In this document: positions 52,329-61,396 of the stretch, one piece after another
Position numbering within the stretch: the stretch's first letter is position 1
Layout: each line of letters starts with the position of its first letter
DNA from: Bog-473 sp963725895
GTDB taxonomy: Bacteria; Actinomycetota; Acidimicrobiia; Acidimicrobiales; RAAP-2
Assembly (NCBI GenBank): GCA_963725895.1
Contig: CAVSAJ010000003.1
Span: 620,001 to 684,000, forward strand
Direction: 5' to 3'
DNA length: 64,000 bases
The notes under the pieces: model-generated
Told to the model about the DNA's origin: nothing
Seen by the model: the letters and a program-made list of their open reading frames with translations, nothing else
Database searches by the model: none
Made by a program: the position numbers and the translations under genes

Positions 52329-54998
52329 ATGCCGAACGCGGAGCGCCGCCGTGCAACACGAGCGGGAGGAGCGCCTCACGCGCGGCGCAGCTCGCGCTCG
52401 TCGAGACACGTGCAGGGAACCACCGCGGTCGCCGTCGGGCTCGCCGCCGTGGCGCTGTGGCTCGGCCCAGTTGCCAGCGTGCTCGGTCCAGACACCGTGG
52501 CCGGCGCGGCCACAGCTGCGCCACTGGGGCTGACCATCGCATCCTTCGCCGGCGACTCGACCACCACGCCCAGCGCGTCGCCGTTGGCCGGCAGCGATCT
52601 CACCTATCAGGTCACCGTGACGAACGCGACGCCAGATACGCAGAGCAACGTGTCCGTTCCGGTGACGGTCCCGCCGAACTTCCTCCTCCACACTGGGACC
52701 CTCAGTTCATCGACGGGGACGACGGCTGTCGCAGCTGGCGTGATCACCTGGTCCATTCCCAGCCTGGCAGCCGGCGCCTCGGCCACCGTCACCTACACCG
52801 AGACGACGGACTCCCCGGTCGCACTCGAGTCCGATTCCACGTCCGCGTCGGCGACGAGCGACCAGAGCCCAACGCCCGTCACCGCGAGCTCTTCGGTCGA
52901 GGTTCTCCCCGCCGCCGACCTCTCGGTCAGCGTCACCGACGGCACTGACACCATCGCGCCGGGGTCGACCGACACCTACAGCATCACGGTGACCAACAAT
53001 GGGCCGTCGGAGACGCCGGACGCCACGGTGACGGACACCTTCAGTGCCGACTTCACTGCGACCGGCGAGATCGACACTGTCGGTGCGAACTTCACTGATC
53101 TCGGTGGCGGTCAGTTCCAATGGACCGCCATCGACCTGCCCAGCGGCGCCAGCACCATGTTGGAGCTCACCGGTACGGTGCCGGCGTCGCTCGGTGCAGG
53201 CAGCGCGTTCGTGAGCTTGGTCGGCATCGCGCCCTTCCCCGGTGCAGTCGACGACAATCCGGCGGCCTACGACATGGACGTCGACACCGTGGCCGGCGCG
53301 GCCACAGCTGCGCCACTGGGGCTGACCATCGCATCCTTCGCCGGCGACTCGACCACCACGCCCAGCGCGTCGCCGTTGGCCGGCAGCGATCTCACCTATC
53401 AGGTCACCGTGACGAACGCGACGCCAGATACGCAGAGCAACGTGTCCGTTCCGGTGACGGTCCCGCCGAACTTCCTCCTCCACACTGGGACCCTCAGTTC
53501 ATCGACGGGGACGACGGCTGTCGCAGCTGGCGTGATCACCTGGTCCATTCCCAGCCTGGCAGCCGGCGCCTCGGCCACCGTCACCTACACCGAGACGACG
53601 GACTCCCCGGTCGCACTCGAGTCCGATTCCACGTCCGCGTCGGCGACGAGCGACCAGAGCCCAACGCCCGTCACCGCGAGCTCTTCGGTCGAGGTTCTCC
53701 CCGCCGCCGACCTCTCGGTCAGCGTCACCGACGGCACTGACACCATCGCGCCGGGGTCGACCGACACCTACAGCATCACGGTGACCAACAATGGGCCGTC
53801 GGAGGTCTCCGATGCATCAGTCTCCGACTCGTTGAGCGATGGGTTCGTCGCGTTGTTCGCGGTCAGCTCGGTCGAAGGGACCAGCTTCTCGGGTATCGGT
53901 CCGAACCAGTTCCAATGGAGCGGGATCGACCTGGCCAGCGGCCAATCCGCCACGTTCGGCATCATGGGCACCGTCTCGACGTCCTTGACTGCCGGTAGCG
54001 CCTACGTCGACCTCGTCAACGTGTCGCCGTCGCCGACACAGGTCGACACCGATGCGTCCACCGACGCGGTCGACGCCGACGTTGTGATTCCCGTACCCCA
54101 GGCGATCACGTTCACGGCGCCCGCTCTCGGTTTGGTCGGGCACTCCGCCACGCTCTCGGCGACCGGGGGCGGCTCGGGCAATCCGGTCGTCTTCTCCGTC
54201 GATCCCACCAGTGGCTCAGGCGTGTGCGCAGTGTCCGGAGTCGACGGCTCGACGCTCACCTACGAACAGCCCGGTACCTGTGTCATCGACGCGGACCAAG
54301 CCGGCAATGCCAGCTATGCGGCAGCACCGACCATTACTGCGAGCATCGCGGTGGACGAGGCGCCGTCCTTCACCCTGGACGGGCCGCCGGCGACCGCGGT
54401 GAGCGGCACTGCCTATACCTATTCGTTCGCCGCGAGCGGGGTGCCGTTGCCCACCCTCGCGCTTGGACAGGGCGCGCCGTCCTGGCTGTCGCTGAACGCC
54501 GCGACTGGTGCGCTGTCGGGCACGCCGCCGTCGGGCACCAGTTCGTTCAGCTATTCAGTGGTCGCGACCAACAGCGTGGGGAGCGCCACGGCCGGTCCCT
54601 TTAGCGTCACGGTGACGAACCCCACGCCATCACACCCCTTCGACGCCGACATCTCGGTCAACCTCGCGTGCCCACCGTCGGTGCCCGTGCATGGCCTGGG
54701 CACCTGCACCCTGATCGTCGCCAACGCCGGCCCCGCCACCGCACGGTTTGTCACCGCCGAGATCGTCCTGCCGTACCGGCTTGCACGCATCTGGGACGGT
54801 TGGGGCGGTTCTTGGTTCGGCGGTGCCGGTCTGTGGTCGGTCGACTCGCTCGGGTCGGGCGCGTCGATCACATTGTCGGTCAGCTTCGTCGCCCTTGGGC
54901 CGACCTGGGGACCCGTGTTCGGCGCGGCATTCTCGTTCAACCACGACCCGAACTACGACAACAACGTGGCCACGGCCGAGGTGAACGTCACGGGTTGA
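52329..54998 (+). CDS. Secreted DUF11/Ig-repeat surface protein
   Basis: 889 residues. A signal peptide (Arg-rich N-terminus, hydrophobic V-A-V-G-L-A-A-V-A-L-W-L-G, cleavage near G-A-A-T-A-A) precedes DUF11-type domains with Y-S-I-T-V-T-N-N-G-P-S at two places and T-Y-Q-V-T-V-T-N, then an Ig/MBG-like domain (Q-A-I-T-F-T-A-P), a putative-Ig domain with Y-T-Y-S-F-A-A-S-G and P-S-W-L-S-L-N-A-A-T-G-A-L-S-G-T-P, and a C-terminal DUF11-like domain ending N-N-V-A-T-A-E-V-N-V-T-G. A 522-bp block is duplicated exactly. No cell-wall anchor is seen. Probably an adhesin or wall-associated structural protein. Confidence 0.85.
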   Translation: MPNAERRRATRAGGAPHARRSSRSSRHVQGTTAVAVGLAAVALWLGPVASVLGPDTVAGAATAAPLGLTIASFAGDSTTTPSASPLAGSDLTYQVTVTNATPDTQSNVSVPVTVPPNFLLHTGTLSSSTGTTAVAAGVITWSIPSLAAGASATVTYTETTDSPVALESDSTSASATSDQSPTPVTASSSVEVLPAADLSVSVTDGTDTIAPGSTDTYSITVTNNGPSETPDATVTDTFSADFTATGEIDTVGANFTDLGGGQFQWTAIDLPSGASTMLELTGTVPASLGAGSAFVSLVGIAPFPGAVDDNPAAYDMDVDTVAGAATAAPLGLTIASFAGDSTTTPSASPLAGSDLTYQVTVTNATPDTQSNVSVPVTVPPNFLLHTGTLSSSTGTTAVAAGVITWSIPSLAAGASATVTYTETTDSPVALESDSTSASATSDQSPTPVTASSSVEVLPAADLSVSVTDGTDTIAPGSTDTYSITVTNNGPSEVSDASVSDSLSDGFVALFAVSSVEGTSFSGIGPNQFQWSGIDLASGQSATFGIMGTVSTSLTAGSAYVDLVNVSPSPTQVDTDASTDAVDADVVIPVPQAITFTAPALGLVGHSATLSATGGGSGNPVVFSVDPTSGSGVCAVSGVDGSTLTYEQPGTCVIDADQAGNASYAAAPTITASIAVDEAPSFTLDGPPATAVSGTAYTYSFAASGVPLPTLALGQGAPSWLSLNAATGALSGTPPSGTSSFSYSVVATNSVGSATAGPFSVTVTNPTPSHPFDADISVNLACPPSVPVHGLGTCTLIVANAGPATARFVTAEIVLPYRLARIWDGWGGSWFGGAGLWSVDSLGSGASITLSVSFVALGPTWGPVFGAAFSFNHDPNYDNNVATAEVNVTG
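52491..53012 (+). repeat. 522-bp direct repeat, copy 1
   Basis: Identical base for base, as far as I can read, to 53283-53804 (offset 792 bp, 264 codons). It begins at the signal-peptide junction and ends in Y-S-I-T-V-T-N-N-G-P-S-E. Confidence 0.92.
53283..53804 (+). repeat. 522-bp direct repeat, copy 2
   Basis: Second copy of 52491-53012. It carries the residues that in copy 1 lie at the signal-peptide cleavage region, so copy 1 looks ancestral. Confidence 0.92.
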
Positions 54999-55145
54999 GC
55001 GCCGGTGCGCGCCTTCGAGCGCAGAGCTGAGAGAGAAGATGGGCGACAGTGAGGTCCGTCTCTTTACGGGCTACCACTCGATATAGACGCCGCTCGTCCG
55101 TTCGGACCGTGAAAGCGTTGTGTCATTCTCGACTGGCGACGTGAG

Positions 55146-57434
55146 CTACTCGTTTCGTACGACCTCGGGTCCCGTGATCCGGTTGAGAATCGGGAACGTC
55201 GAGGCGATGATCAGGAGGGAAGCCACAAGCCCGCCAATGACGGTCGCCCAGTAGGAGATCGGTGGGATCCGGAACACGATCCCGACCTGGGAGCTGAGGT
55301 AGAGCGCAGCCGAAACCAAGCCGACCACGATGGAGACCACGGCGACGATGAGAAGCGGCAGCGCGCTCTCCAACGCGACGATGCGACGCAGGATTCCGAT
55401 GGGGCAGCCAGTAAGGCGAAGAAGGCTGAACGGTCGCTTGCGCTCACCCAATCCAGCGGCGATGTTCACCGCAAGGCTGCAGGCCGCGATGATCAAGCTC
55501 GCCACGATGACCACATCGGCCACGTCTTGGATCATCGCGAGGACGCGCTCGGTCGACGGATCGATCGCGTCGACCGCCACCGGCGTTCCTTGGAAGGGAA
55601 AGGCCCGCTCGAGCGCAGTCCGAGCCCGTTCGAGGGAGCCAGGCGACCCATCCGTGGCGACGACGATTGCGTCAACGGGAAGTCTGGCGAGGTCTGTCGC
55701 CGACAGGTGCGCAGACGGCCAGGCGGTGATGGACGCATGAGAGTTGTGCCCAAGGAGACTCGAAAGGAAGTAGCCCACCTGGGCCGCCGTCGCTCCCGGT
55801 GTGCACGTTCCGATCGCTGGCGTCTTCGCCAGTTGGTCGCACGAGACGACCCCGAACGATCTCCCCGGCAACGCGTCAGACGAAGGGCTCAGTCCAAACG
55901 AGTTCCTGGGCGGCGTTTGGGACGAGGGGCTCTGGTGGACCACTGTCACACCCCGGACCCCGGGCGTTGCGCGAAAGTCGGCGAGCACTTGGGCCGGGAC
56001 GGAAGGAACTTGGAAGGAAGCGGCACAGTTCGTCATGCGGAAATTGCAGAACGTGTCGGCGAGGGTGTCTCGCCCCGCGCTACTGGCACCCTGGGAGCTG
56101 GTGACGGCGGCGACCGAGCTGAGTGCCCCAATCGTTGCGCTCGTGACGAAGAGGGCAAGCACGAGCCCGCTGATGAAACGGAAAGCCGCCCGGGGGTTGT
56201 CGAGGAGCCGGCGACCGGCGATGAGCGCGGCGGGCCGGCTCGCCCGGTTGGCCATGAGGCGAGAGCCCGCCGTGGTGAACCACGGTCCGGCAAGGACCAG
56301 CCCGACCAGCATGAGCATGAAACCCACGAGCAACTCGAGAAGCTGGCCGCCGTTGCTGCCGGGCTTTCCCGCCGCGTCGAAGTAGGCGAGCAGGGCGATG
56401 CCAGCCAGAAGCGGGACGATCCGCACGATCCGCGGCGGGGCGGACGACACGCGTCGACTCACACCGAGAGGCGAGACCTGGACGCGGCGGAGCGCGAGGA
56501 GCGCGGAGACGATGGCCGCGATCGGGACGCCGATCACGACGATCACGACGTCGATCCACTTGAGCGAGAGGTCGCCTGGGGCCAAGGGCGCTCCGGTGAA
56601 AGGGACGTGGTACAGCGCCGGCCGGAACAGGAAGAACAGGGCGAAGCCCATAGCCATCCCGGCTACGGCCGCAACCGTCGCCTCCACGGCCGAGATCACC
56701 GAGATTTGCCGCGGGGTGGCACCCACAAGCCGCATGGAGGCGAAGCGCTCCTCTCGCCGGGCGGCGGACAGTCGGCTCGCGGTGGCGATCAAGATGAGCA
56801 CGGGCAGCAACAGGGCGACGGCTCCAACTGCGAGGATCCACTGCAGGACCGGTGCGCTCCCGAAGCCGCTCCTGCAGGCGTTGCAGCTGGCCGGCGTCTG
56901 CTGGATGCCGCGAACCTCGGCCGCCCCGGGGGCCTGTGAGAGTTGGTGTGAGTCCTGGCCGATGACGATGATGAGCGAGTTCGGGGACGGAAGTGCCGCT
57001 GCGCCGATGGTCCCGATCTGGCGCCCGGGGAACCGGTCCGCGAGCTGATCTGCGGGCGTCGACGCCAGCAAACGTGCGAGTGCCGGCGAGGCGTAGTACT
57101 GCCCGGGCGCCGGCAGGTGCGCGATTCCTGGTGGGACGAGCGAGGTCGTGCCCGTGGCTGCAACATCGACCCGGTCGATCGCCTGGTTGTCGAACTGATC
57201 GACTGTGAGCAGCCACCAGAGTGGATTGGACGCCGAGGTGCCGGGGGTGGACGGAGACGTCGCCGAGGTGTCGAGCCAGGCACCCCGATCGGTCTGGGCT
57301 TGCAGCCCGTTGAAGCCGGCAAGCGCCATGAGGAGTAGCCCGACACCGAGGGCAACGGCCGCTGCGGTGACGAGGACGCGTAGCGCCGCTTCCCGACCTC
57401 CGCCGAGACTCAGGCGCAGTCCGAGGCGGATCAT
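55146..57434 (-). CDS. FtsX-like ABC transporter permease (MacB/LolC type)
   Basis: 762 residues. An N-terminal transmembrane helix, a large extracytoplasmic domain (about 40-205), three helices with R-L-S-A-A-R-R-E-E-R-F-A-S-M-R-L-V-G-A (cytosolic coupling helix), a second set with an extracytoplasmic domain (about 430-620), and three final helices around L-R-L-T-G-C-P. This is the eight-to-ten-helix FtsX-duplicated layout of permeases that expel peptides or lipids. Its ATG overlaps the ATPase stop by four bases. No periplasmic adaptor gene is nearby, as expected in a monoderm. Confidence 0.87.
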   Translation of the reverse strand: MIRLGLRLSLGGGREAALRVLVTAAAVALGVGLLLMALAGFNGLQAQTDRGAWLDTSATSPSTPGTSASNPLWWLLTVDQFDNQAIDRVDVAATGTTSLVPPGIAHLPAPGQYYASPALARLLASTPADQLADRFPGRQIGTIGAAALPSPNSLIIVIGQDSHQLSQAPGAAEVRGIQQTPASCNACRSGFGSAPVLQWILAVGAVALLLPVLILIATASRLSAARREERFASMRLVGATPRQISVISAVEATVAAVAGMAMGFALFFLFRPALYHVPFTGAPLAPGDLSLKWIDVVIVVIGVPIAAIVSALLALRRVQVSPLGVSRRVSSAPPRIVRIVPLLAGIALLAYFDAAGKPGSNGGQLLELLVGFMLMLVGLVLAGPWFTTAGSRLMANRASRPAALIAGRRLLDNPRAAFRFISGLVLALFVTSATIGALSSVAAVTSSQGASSAGRDTLADTFCNFRMTNCAASFQVPSVPAQVLADFRATPGVRGVTVVHQSPSSQTPPRNSFGLSPSSDALPGRSFGVVSCDQLAKTPAIGTCTPGATAAQVGYFLSSLLGHNSHASITAWPSAHLSATDLARLPVDAIVVATDGSPGSLERARTALERAFPFQGTPVAVDAIDPSTERVLAMIQDVADVVIVASLIIAACSLAVNIAAGLGERKRPFSLLRLTGCPIGILRRIVALESALPLLIVAVVSIVVGLVSAALYLSSQVGIVFRIPPISYWATVIGGLVASLLIIASTFPILNRITGPEVVRNE

Positions 57435-58148
57435 CGGAGGACGCGATCGAGCGAGGTGATCTTTCCGTCCCGGACGACGACCTCGCGGTCTGCGTAGGCG
57501 GCCACACGGGCTTCGTGGGTGACGAGGACGACGGTCGTGTTCTGTTGGCGCGCCGCAGCGGTCAAGAGCTCCATGACCAGCTCACCGGTGAGCGAGTCGA
57601 GCGATCCCGTCGGTTCGTCGGCGAAGAGCACCTCGGGCCGGGTCACGAGGCCGCGCGCCGAGCGCGACGCGTTGCGCCTGCCCGCCCGACATCTCTCCCG
57701 ATCGGTGGCGCTCCATCCCGTCGAGCCCGAGCCGGCCGAACCACGACCGGGCTTCGGCAAGCGCTTGGGTGCGTCGCATGCCACCCAAGAGCAGCGGGAG
57801 AGCCACGTTCTCCTCGGCGCTCAACTCAGGCACGAGCTGGCCGAACTGGAAGACGAAGCCGAAGCGATCACGACGCAGCGCGCTCCGCTCGTGTTCACCC
57901 AACACGTCGATACGCCTGCCGGCGAACCAGATCTCTCCGGAGTCCGGGATGAGTATGCCGGCCATGCAGTGGAGCAAGGTTGATTTGCCCGAGCCACTCG
58001 GGCCCATGACGGCGAGGATCTCGCCGCGCGTGATCGCCAGGTTCGCGCCGCGCAGCGCTGGCGTCTCACCAAAGGACAGAACAACGTCTTTCGCCTCGAG
58101 GATGCGGGTGTCCGATGACGTCACCTGCGAGAGGTGGTCCACGCTCAT
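57431..58148 (-). CDS. ABC transporter ATP-binding protein (LolD/MacB-like), reading frame broken once
   Basis: About 238 residues. Walker A G-P-S-G-S-G-K-S-T, Q-loop F-Q-F-G-Q-L-V-P, signature M-S-G-G-Q-A-Q-R-V in one frame; after about 57660 the other frame gives T-R-P-E-V-L-F-A-D-E-P-T-G-S-L-D-S (Walker B plus D-loop) and V-T-H-E-A-R. The E-P-T-G-x-L-D motif places it in the LolD/MacB group that partners FtsX permeases. Start overlaps the PadR stop by four bases, so the three genes form a coupled operon. Confidence 0.87.
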
Positions 58149-58669
58149 GACCGCACCTCCTCGGCCAGAACGCTCAGCCGGGCGGCCGTCAGGTCGATCC
58201 AGCGAAGGTCAGCTTCGAGGTGGAACAGGCCGTGGTCGGCGAGGAGAGCATCGACCGCGGCTCCGTTTCGTTTGAGTTCGGTGAGCTCCCGCATCCGCCT
58301 CAGATGGGCACTGCGCTGAACATCGAGGTAGAGCTCGGCGGACCGCCCGAGCATCAGGGACAGCACTACCTTCGTGAACAGCTCGGTCTGGAGATGGGGT
58401 TCGGGTTCGATCGGCTGGCTGAGCCACGTCTCGACGTCGTCTCTGCCGATTTCCGTGATCGCATAGCGCTTGCGCTCGGGCCCGGCGCCGGGCTCCGTCT
58501 CGCCTGGGAGTACTTTTCCGTCGCGCGCCAGACGACCGAGGGTGGCGTAGACCTGGCCGAAGGGGAGCGGCTTGCCGCGCCCGAAAAAGCTGTCGTACTC
58601 GCGCTTCAGGTCATAGCCGTGGCTGGGCTCGCGATCGAGCAAACCGAGGAGGGTGAGAGGGACGCTCAT
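58145..58669 (-). CDS. PadR-family transcriptional regulator
   Basis: 174 residues. Winged helix (about 1-80) with L-T-L-L-G-L-L-D-R-E-P-S-H-G-Y-D-L, the PadR signature, then P-F-G-Q-V-Y-A-T-L-G-R-L-A-R-D-G, and a helical C-terminal dimer domain (V-leader of PadR subfamily 1/Vir). It lies first in the operon with the ATPase and FtsX permease and presumably represses it until an inducer, often an antimicrobial compound, binds. The ATG at 58669 is only 7 bases after a -10 element, so the mRNA is probably leaderless. Confidence 0.92.
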   Translation of the reverse strand: MSVPLTLLGLLDREPSHGYDLKREYDSFFGRGKPLPFGQVYATLGRLARDGKVLPGETEPGAGPERKRYAITEIGRDDVETWLSQPIEPEPHLQTELFTKVVLSLMLGRSAELYLDVQRSAHLRRMRELTELKRNGAAVDALLADHGLFHLEADLRWIDLTAARLSVLAEEVRS

Positions 58670-58676
58670 ACCTCAG

Positions 58677-58706
58677 AGAATACACTGAGAGTATACTCTC
58701 AGTCAA
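58677..58706 (-). promoter_or_regulatory. Promoter of the padR operon: TTGACT-18 bp-TATTCT
   Basis: On the minus strand -35 TTGACT (58706-58701) and -10 TATTCT (58682-58677) are 18 bp apart. The start codon of padR follows the -10 by 7 bases, pointing to transcription starting at the A of ATG. Confidence 0.65.
58684..58703. promoter_or_regulatory. Perfect 20-bp palindrome ACTGAGAGTA/TACTCTCAGT (PadR operator candidate)
   Basis: All ten base pairs are complementary. It fills the spacer of the padR promoter and touches the -35 box, the expected place for a repressor site. Confidence 0.75.
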
Positions 58707-58756
58707 TGGCCTGCTTCCGTCAATTCCGACCCACAGTGTCAGGGGTCGGATCCGTC

Positions 58757-58800
58757 AGTTCTGTGCAGCCTGTGCGCTAGTTCTGTGCAGCCTGTGCGCT
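58757..58800. repeat. 22-bp tandem duplication across the ohr stop codon
   Basis: 58757-58778 and 58779-58800 are identical. The ohr stop codon (58777-58779) straddles the junction of the two copies. Confidence 0.85.
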
Positions 58801-59235
58801 TCCGACCGATGCACCGTTGGCCTTGAGGGTCACCTCTACGTTTCCGCGTGTTGCATTGGAGTAGGGGCAGACCTCATGAGCTGCGGCCACGATCGAGACG
58901 GCGCGCTCGGGATCGGATACCCCTGGGAGCGAGACATCGAGTACCACGGCCACGTTGAACCCGCGGTTCTCAGTGGTGATGAGGCTCACCGCCGAATCGA
59001 TTGAAACGGCCCCGAGATCAACGTGCTCTCGACGCCCGACTACCCCGAGCGCTCCCTCAAAGCACGCGGCATAGCCGACCGCGAAAAGCTGTTCGGGGTT
59101 CGTCCCTCCGCCCTCGCCACCCATCTCGGTCGGAGTTCGTAATTGAACGTCCAGAGCCCCGTCGGTTGTAACGCCGTGACCCTGGTCTCGGCCGCCCGTC
59201 ACATGCGCCCGGGCTGTGTATAGCGACTTCGGCAT
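58777..59235 (-). CDS. ohr: Organic hydroperoxide resistance protein (Ohr/OsmC family)
   Basis: 152 residues. Thiol peroxidase for organic hydroperoxides. The catalytic Cys58 in Y-A-A-C-F-E-G-A and the partner Cys123 in H-E-V-C-P-Y-S-N-A-T-R-G-N are at the usual Ohr spacing, and the Ohr start Y-T-A-R-A-H-V-T-G-G-R is seen. The C-terminal S-A-Q-A-A-Q-N falls in the 22-bp duplicated segment. No OhrR gene is adjacent. It is divergent from the YoaK gene. Confidence 0.92.
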   Translation of the reverse strand: MPKSLYTARAHVTGGRDQGHGVTTDGALDVQLRTPTEMGGEGGGTNPEQLFAVGYAACFEGALGVVGRREHVDLGAVSIDSAVSLITTENRGFNVAVVLDVSLPGVSDPERAVSIVAAAHEVCPYSNATRGNVEVTLKANGASVGSAQAAQN

Positions 59236-59545
59236 CTCAGACTCCTCTCAAGGCTGCCCCCTACCTGACGCTATCGGCTTGCTTTCGCGAAAGCTCCGTT
59301 TCCATGGCTGAAAACTGACCGGGTCACTTCGGCACGGTCTCTTGCGGGGTGGGGGACATCAGGTCGCTGGAGCAGGCCAAAGTGAACGCCGCGAGGCGGC
59401 CTCGGGCGGACATTTCGAGGTCAGCAAAGGCTGTCCGAACCCTGGGAAGATCAAATTCGATTCTGTGACTTGACCTTCAAACTGGGTTCTCTGATGAGTG
59501 CGGCCTTCACATGAGTGTCGGCCCTCAAGAAAGGGGCGTTCAGAC
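59236..59545. other. Gene-free stretch between ohr and yoaK-like gene
   Basis: 310 bp. Several stop-rich short frames and no recognisable domain. It is less GC-rich than the flanks of earlier parts of the window. No tRNA, repeat or clear insertion-sequence end was recognised; promoters of the two divergent genes must lie here. Confidence 0.5.
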
Positions 59546-60283
59546 ATGAGCACCTTCCTCGCTGAAGTCCGAGAAACGTTGGTGCCCAACCGTGCGGCTC
59601 CCTACGGCCCGCTTCCGCCGCTGTTGATAGCGATGACGGTCGTCACCGGTCTCGTCGATGCGTTCAGTTATCTGGCTCTCGGTCACGTGTTCGTCGCAAA
59701 CATGACGGGCAACGTCGTCTTCCTGGGTTTTGCCATTGCGGGGGCGAACGGGTTTTCGATTCTGGCGTCGCTCGTCGCCCTGGTGTCCTTCGGATGCGGA
59801 TCGCTACTCGGAGGAAGGATCGTCGCGAGATACGGCTCCCACCGGGGCCGCCACCTTGCGATCGCAATGGCGGCGGAGTCGCTGCTCTTAGCAGTTGCGG
59901 TGGTTCTTGCGCTCGTGAGTTCGAACGCTCCGCAGCACGGTCTGCACTACGCGCTCATCATTGTTCTCAGTCTCGCCACCGGCATCCAGAACGCCAATAT
60001 TCGCAAGCTGGCCGTGCCCGACCTGACTACGACTGTTTTGACGATGACCGTCACCGGAATTGGCGCGGACAGCATTCTTGGCGGAGGCAAGGGCTCAAAG
60101 TCGGGGCGCCGCCTTGTTGCGGTCGCCGCCATGTTCTGTGGAGCGCTGCTTGGAGCATTCCTGGTCCTTCATGTGCGGATCGTCGTCCCGCTTGCCATTG
60201 CCTTTGTCCTGATCGCGTTTGTTGCGACGGCGAGTTACGAGGCAGGAAAAGGCGATCCGCCCTGGACACTGGTGGGGGAATGA
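59546..60283 (+). CDS. YoaK/DUF1275-family membrane protein
   Basis: 245 residues, about six transmembrane helices. The DUF1275 signatures are T-G-L-V-D-A-F-S-Y-L-A-L-G and F-V-A-N-M-T-G-N-V-V-F-L-G, and G-I-Q-N-A-N-I-R-K. Function unproven; related to small-solute permeases. The ATG at 59546 with AAGGGG upstream is preferred to an in-frame GTG-type start 48 bases before, because it opens directly before the first helix. Confidence 0.85.
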   Translation: MSTFLAEVRETLVPNRAAPYGPLPPLLIAMTVVTGLVDAFSYLALGHVFVANMTGNVVFLGFAIAGANGFSILASLVALVSFGCGSLLGGRIVARYGSHRGRHLAIAMAAESLLLAVAVVLALVSSNAPQHGLHYALIIVLSLATGIQNANIRKLAVPDLTTTVLTMTVTGIGADSILGGGKGSKSGRRLVAVAAMFCGALLGAFLVLHVRIVVPLAIAFVLIAFVATASYEAGKGDPPWTLVGE

Positions 60284-60337
60284 TGGTCCGTCCCGGCCGC
60301 GCAATCAGGACCGGCTCGGTGCTCGGTGCCTGGGTGG

Positions 60338-60802
60338 TCAGGCGTCCAGCGAGTAAATGATATTGGCGACCGTCTGCCAATAGTCAGGTCCAATTTTGTC
60401 TTCTGTGTAGCAGACGAACGCCAGGGGCAAGTTGTCCGGGTCACGTCCGCTGATGAGTTCCGCCGGGCCTTCGGGGATCTGGCGACGAGCGGTAAAGAGG
60501 CCACGGCTTCGCAGGAGGGACTCGATCCGATCAAGCTCTCCGAGCGAGCCGACGTTGAAAGTAATCGATCGGAGGCCGAGCGATTGCGGGCCATGGCGAA
60601 CCTGATGTGAACCTCGGTTTTCACGCAGGATGAGGCCGATGGAGGTGGGAGAAGCGTCGCCAAGCACCGCGACAGCGTCCTCGCGAGCAATCTCCTCGAA
60701 AGGACCTAGTTCCCCGTAGAACGCGATCGATCGATCTAGGTCGGTTACGGCGACCAGTGTGGAACGTATAGCCCATGGCTGTGGCACCTTGTCAGTGGGC
60801 AT
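60338..60802 (-). CDS. VOC-family (glyoxalase-fold) protein
   Basis: 154 residues. One or two beta-alpha-beta-beta-beta modules: S-T-L-V-A-V-T-D-L-D-R-S-I-A-F-Y near the start and R-S-I-T-F-N-V-G-S-L-G-E-L-D with S-G-R-D-P-D-N-L-P-L-A-F at the end. The metal ligand usually seen as His in the first strand is not clear, so it may be a binding protein rather than an enzyme. Downstream is the divergent-facing YoaK gene, to which it is convergent. Confidence 0.82.
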   Translation of the reverse strand: MPTDKVPQPWAIRSTLVAVTDLDRSIAFYGELGPFEEIAREDAVAVLGDASPTSIGLILRENRGSHQVRHGPQSLGLRSITFNVGSLGELDRIESLLRSRGLFTARRQIPEGPAELISGRDPDNLPLAFVCYTEDKIGPDYWQTVANIIYSLDA

Positions 60803-60991
60803 GATCTTCCTCCGTGAGTCGTAAGGATCCTCCGTAAACAGAGAAAAACCCTTCGGCCGTCAGGGTATCCCCAGGCATTGCTTCGGGTCGGAGCGTTTCA
60901 CAACTGGCTGCGTATCTGACGGGCAAGACGCGAAGTCTTGTGAGCGGCCAGGAGTCTTCCAAGTTAGCCTCGTCCCCAGTCGAGGGGTTTG

Positions 60992-60998
60992 AAGGAGG
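60992..60998 (+). promoter_or_regulatory. Ribosome binding site AAGGAGG
   Basis: Five bases before the ATG at 61004; it overlaps a TTG at 60989 in the same frame and so excludes that codon as the start. Confidence 0.75.
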
Positions 60999-61003
60999 TC
61001 CTC

Positions 61004-61396
61004 ATGCCCGAGTTCCCCGCCATCACTCATGTAGCTCTGACAGTCACAAGTCTCGATCGCAGCGTGCCGTGGTATCGAGCACTCTTCGATTCGGAACCCC
61101 TGATCGACGAGGACGCGGGTCCCTTTCATCACGTCGTGTGGCTCATGGGAGGGACGCTGGTCGGTATACACAAGTTCCCGGACTTGAACAGCGCCGAACC
61201 ATTCGACGAACGTCGTCCCGGTCTGGATCATCTGGCCTTTGGATGCGCCAACAGAGCCGAGTTGGAGGCTTGGGAAACCCGCCTCAATGAGCTTGGAATC
61301 CCTAATGGTGGAATCGTCGATGCAAGTTACGGATCTGGGCTGTCTTTTCGCGATCCGGACAACATTGCTCTTGAGTTCTTCGCTCCGCCCGGCTAG
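61004..61396 (+). CDS. VOC-family (glyoxalase-fold) protein
   Basis: 130 residues. I-T-H-V-A-L-T-V-T-S-L-D-R-S-V-P-W-Y with a first-strand His, then G-L-D-H-L-A-F-G-C and S-G-L-S-F-R-D-P-D-N-I-A-L-E-F-F, giving His/His/Glu as in metal-dependent VOC enzymes. Substrate unknown. It starts at the ATG after a strong ribosome site. Confidence 0.87.
   Translation: MPEFPAITHVALTVTSLDRSVPWYRALFDSEPLIDEDAGPFHHVVWLMGGTLVGIHKFPDLNSAEPFDERRPGLDHLAFGCANRAELEAWETRLNELGIPNGGIVDASYGSGLSFRDPDNIALEFFAPPG

Noticed and set aside
59236..59545. Insertion-sequence remnant in the ohr-yoaK gap
   Set aside because: The stretch looks different from its flanks, but no transposase motif or terminal inverted repeat could be shown.
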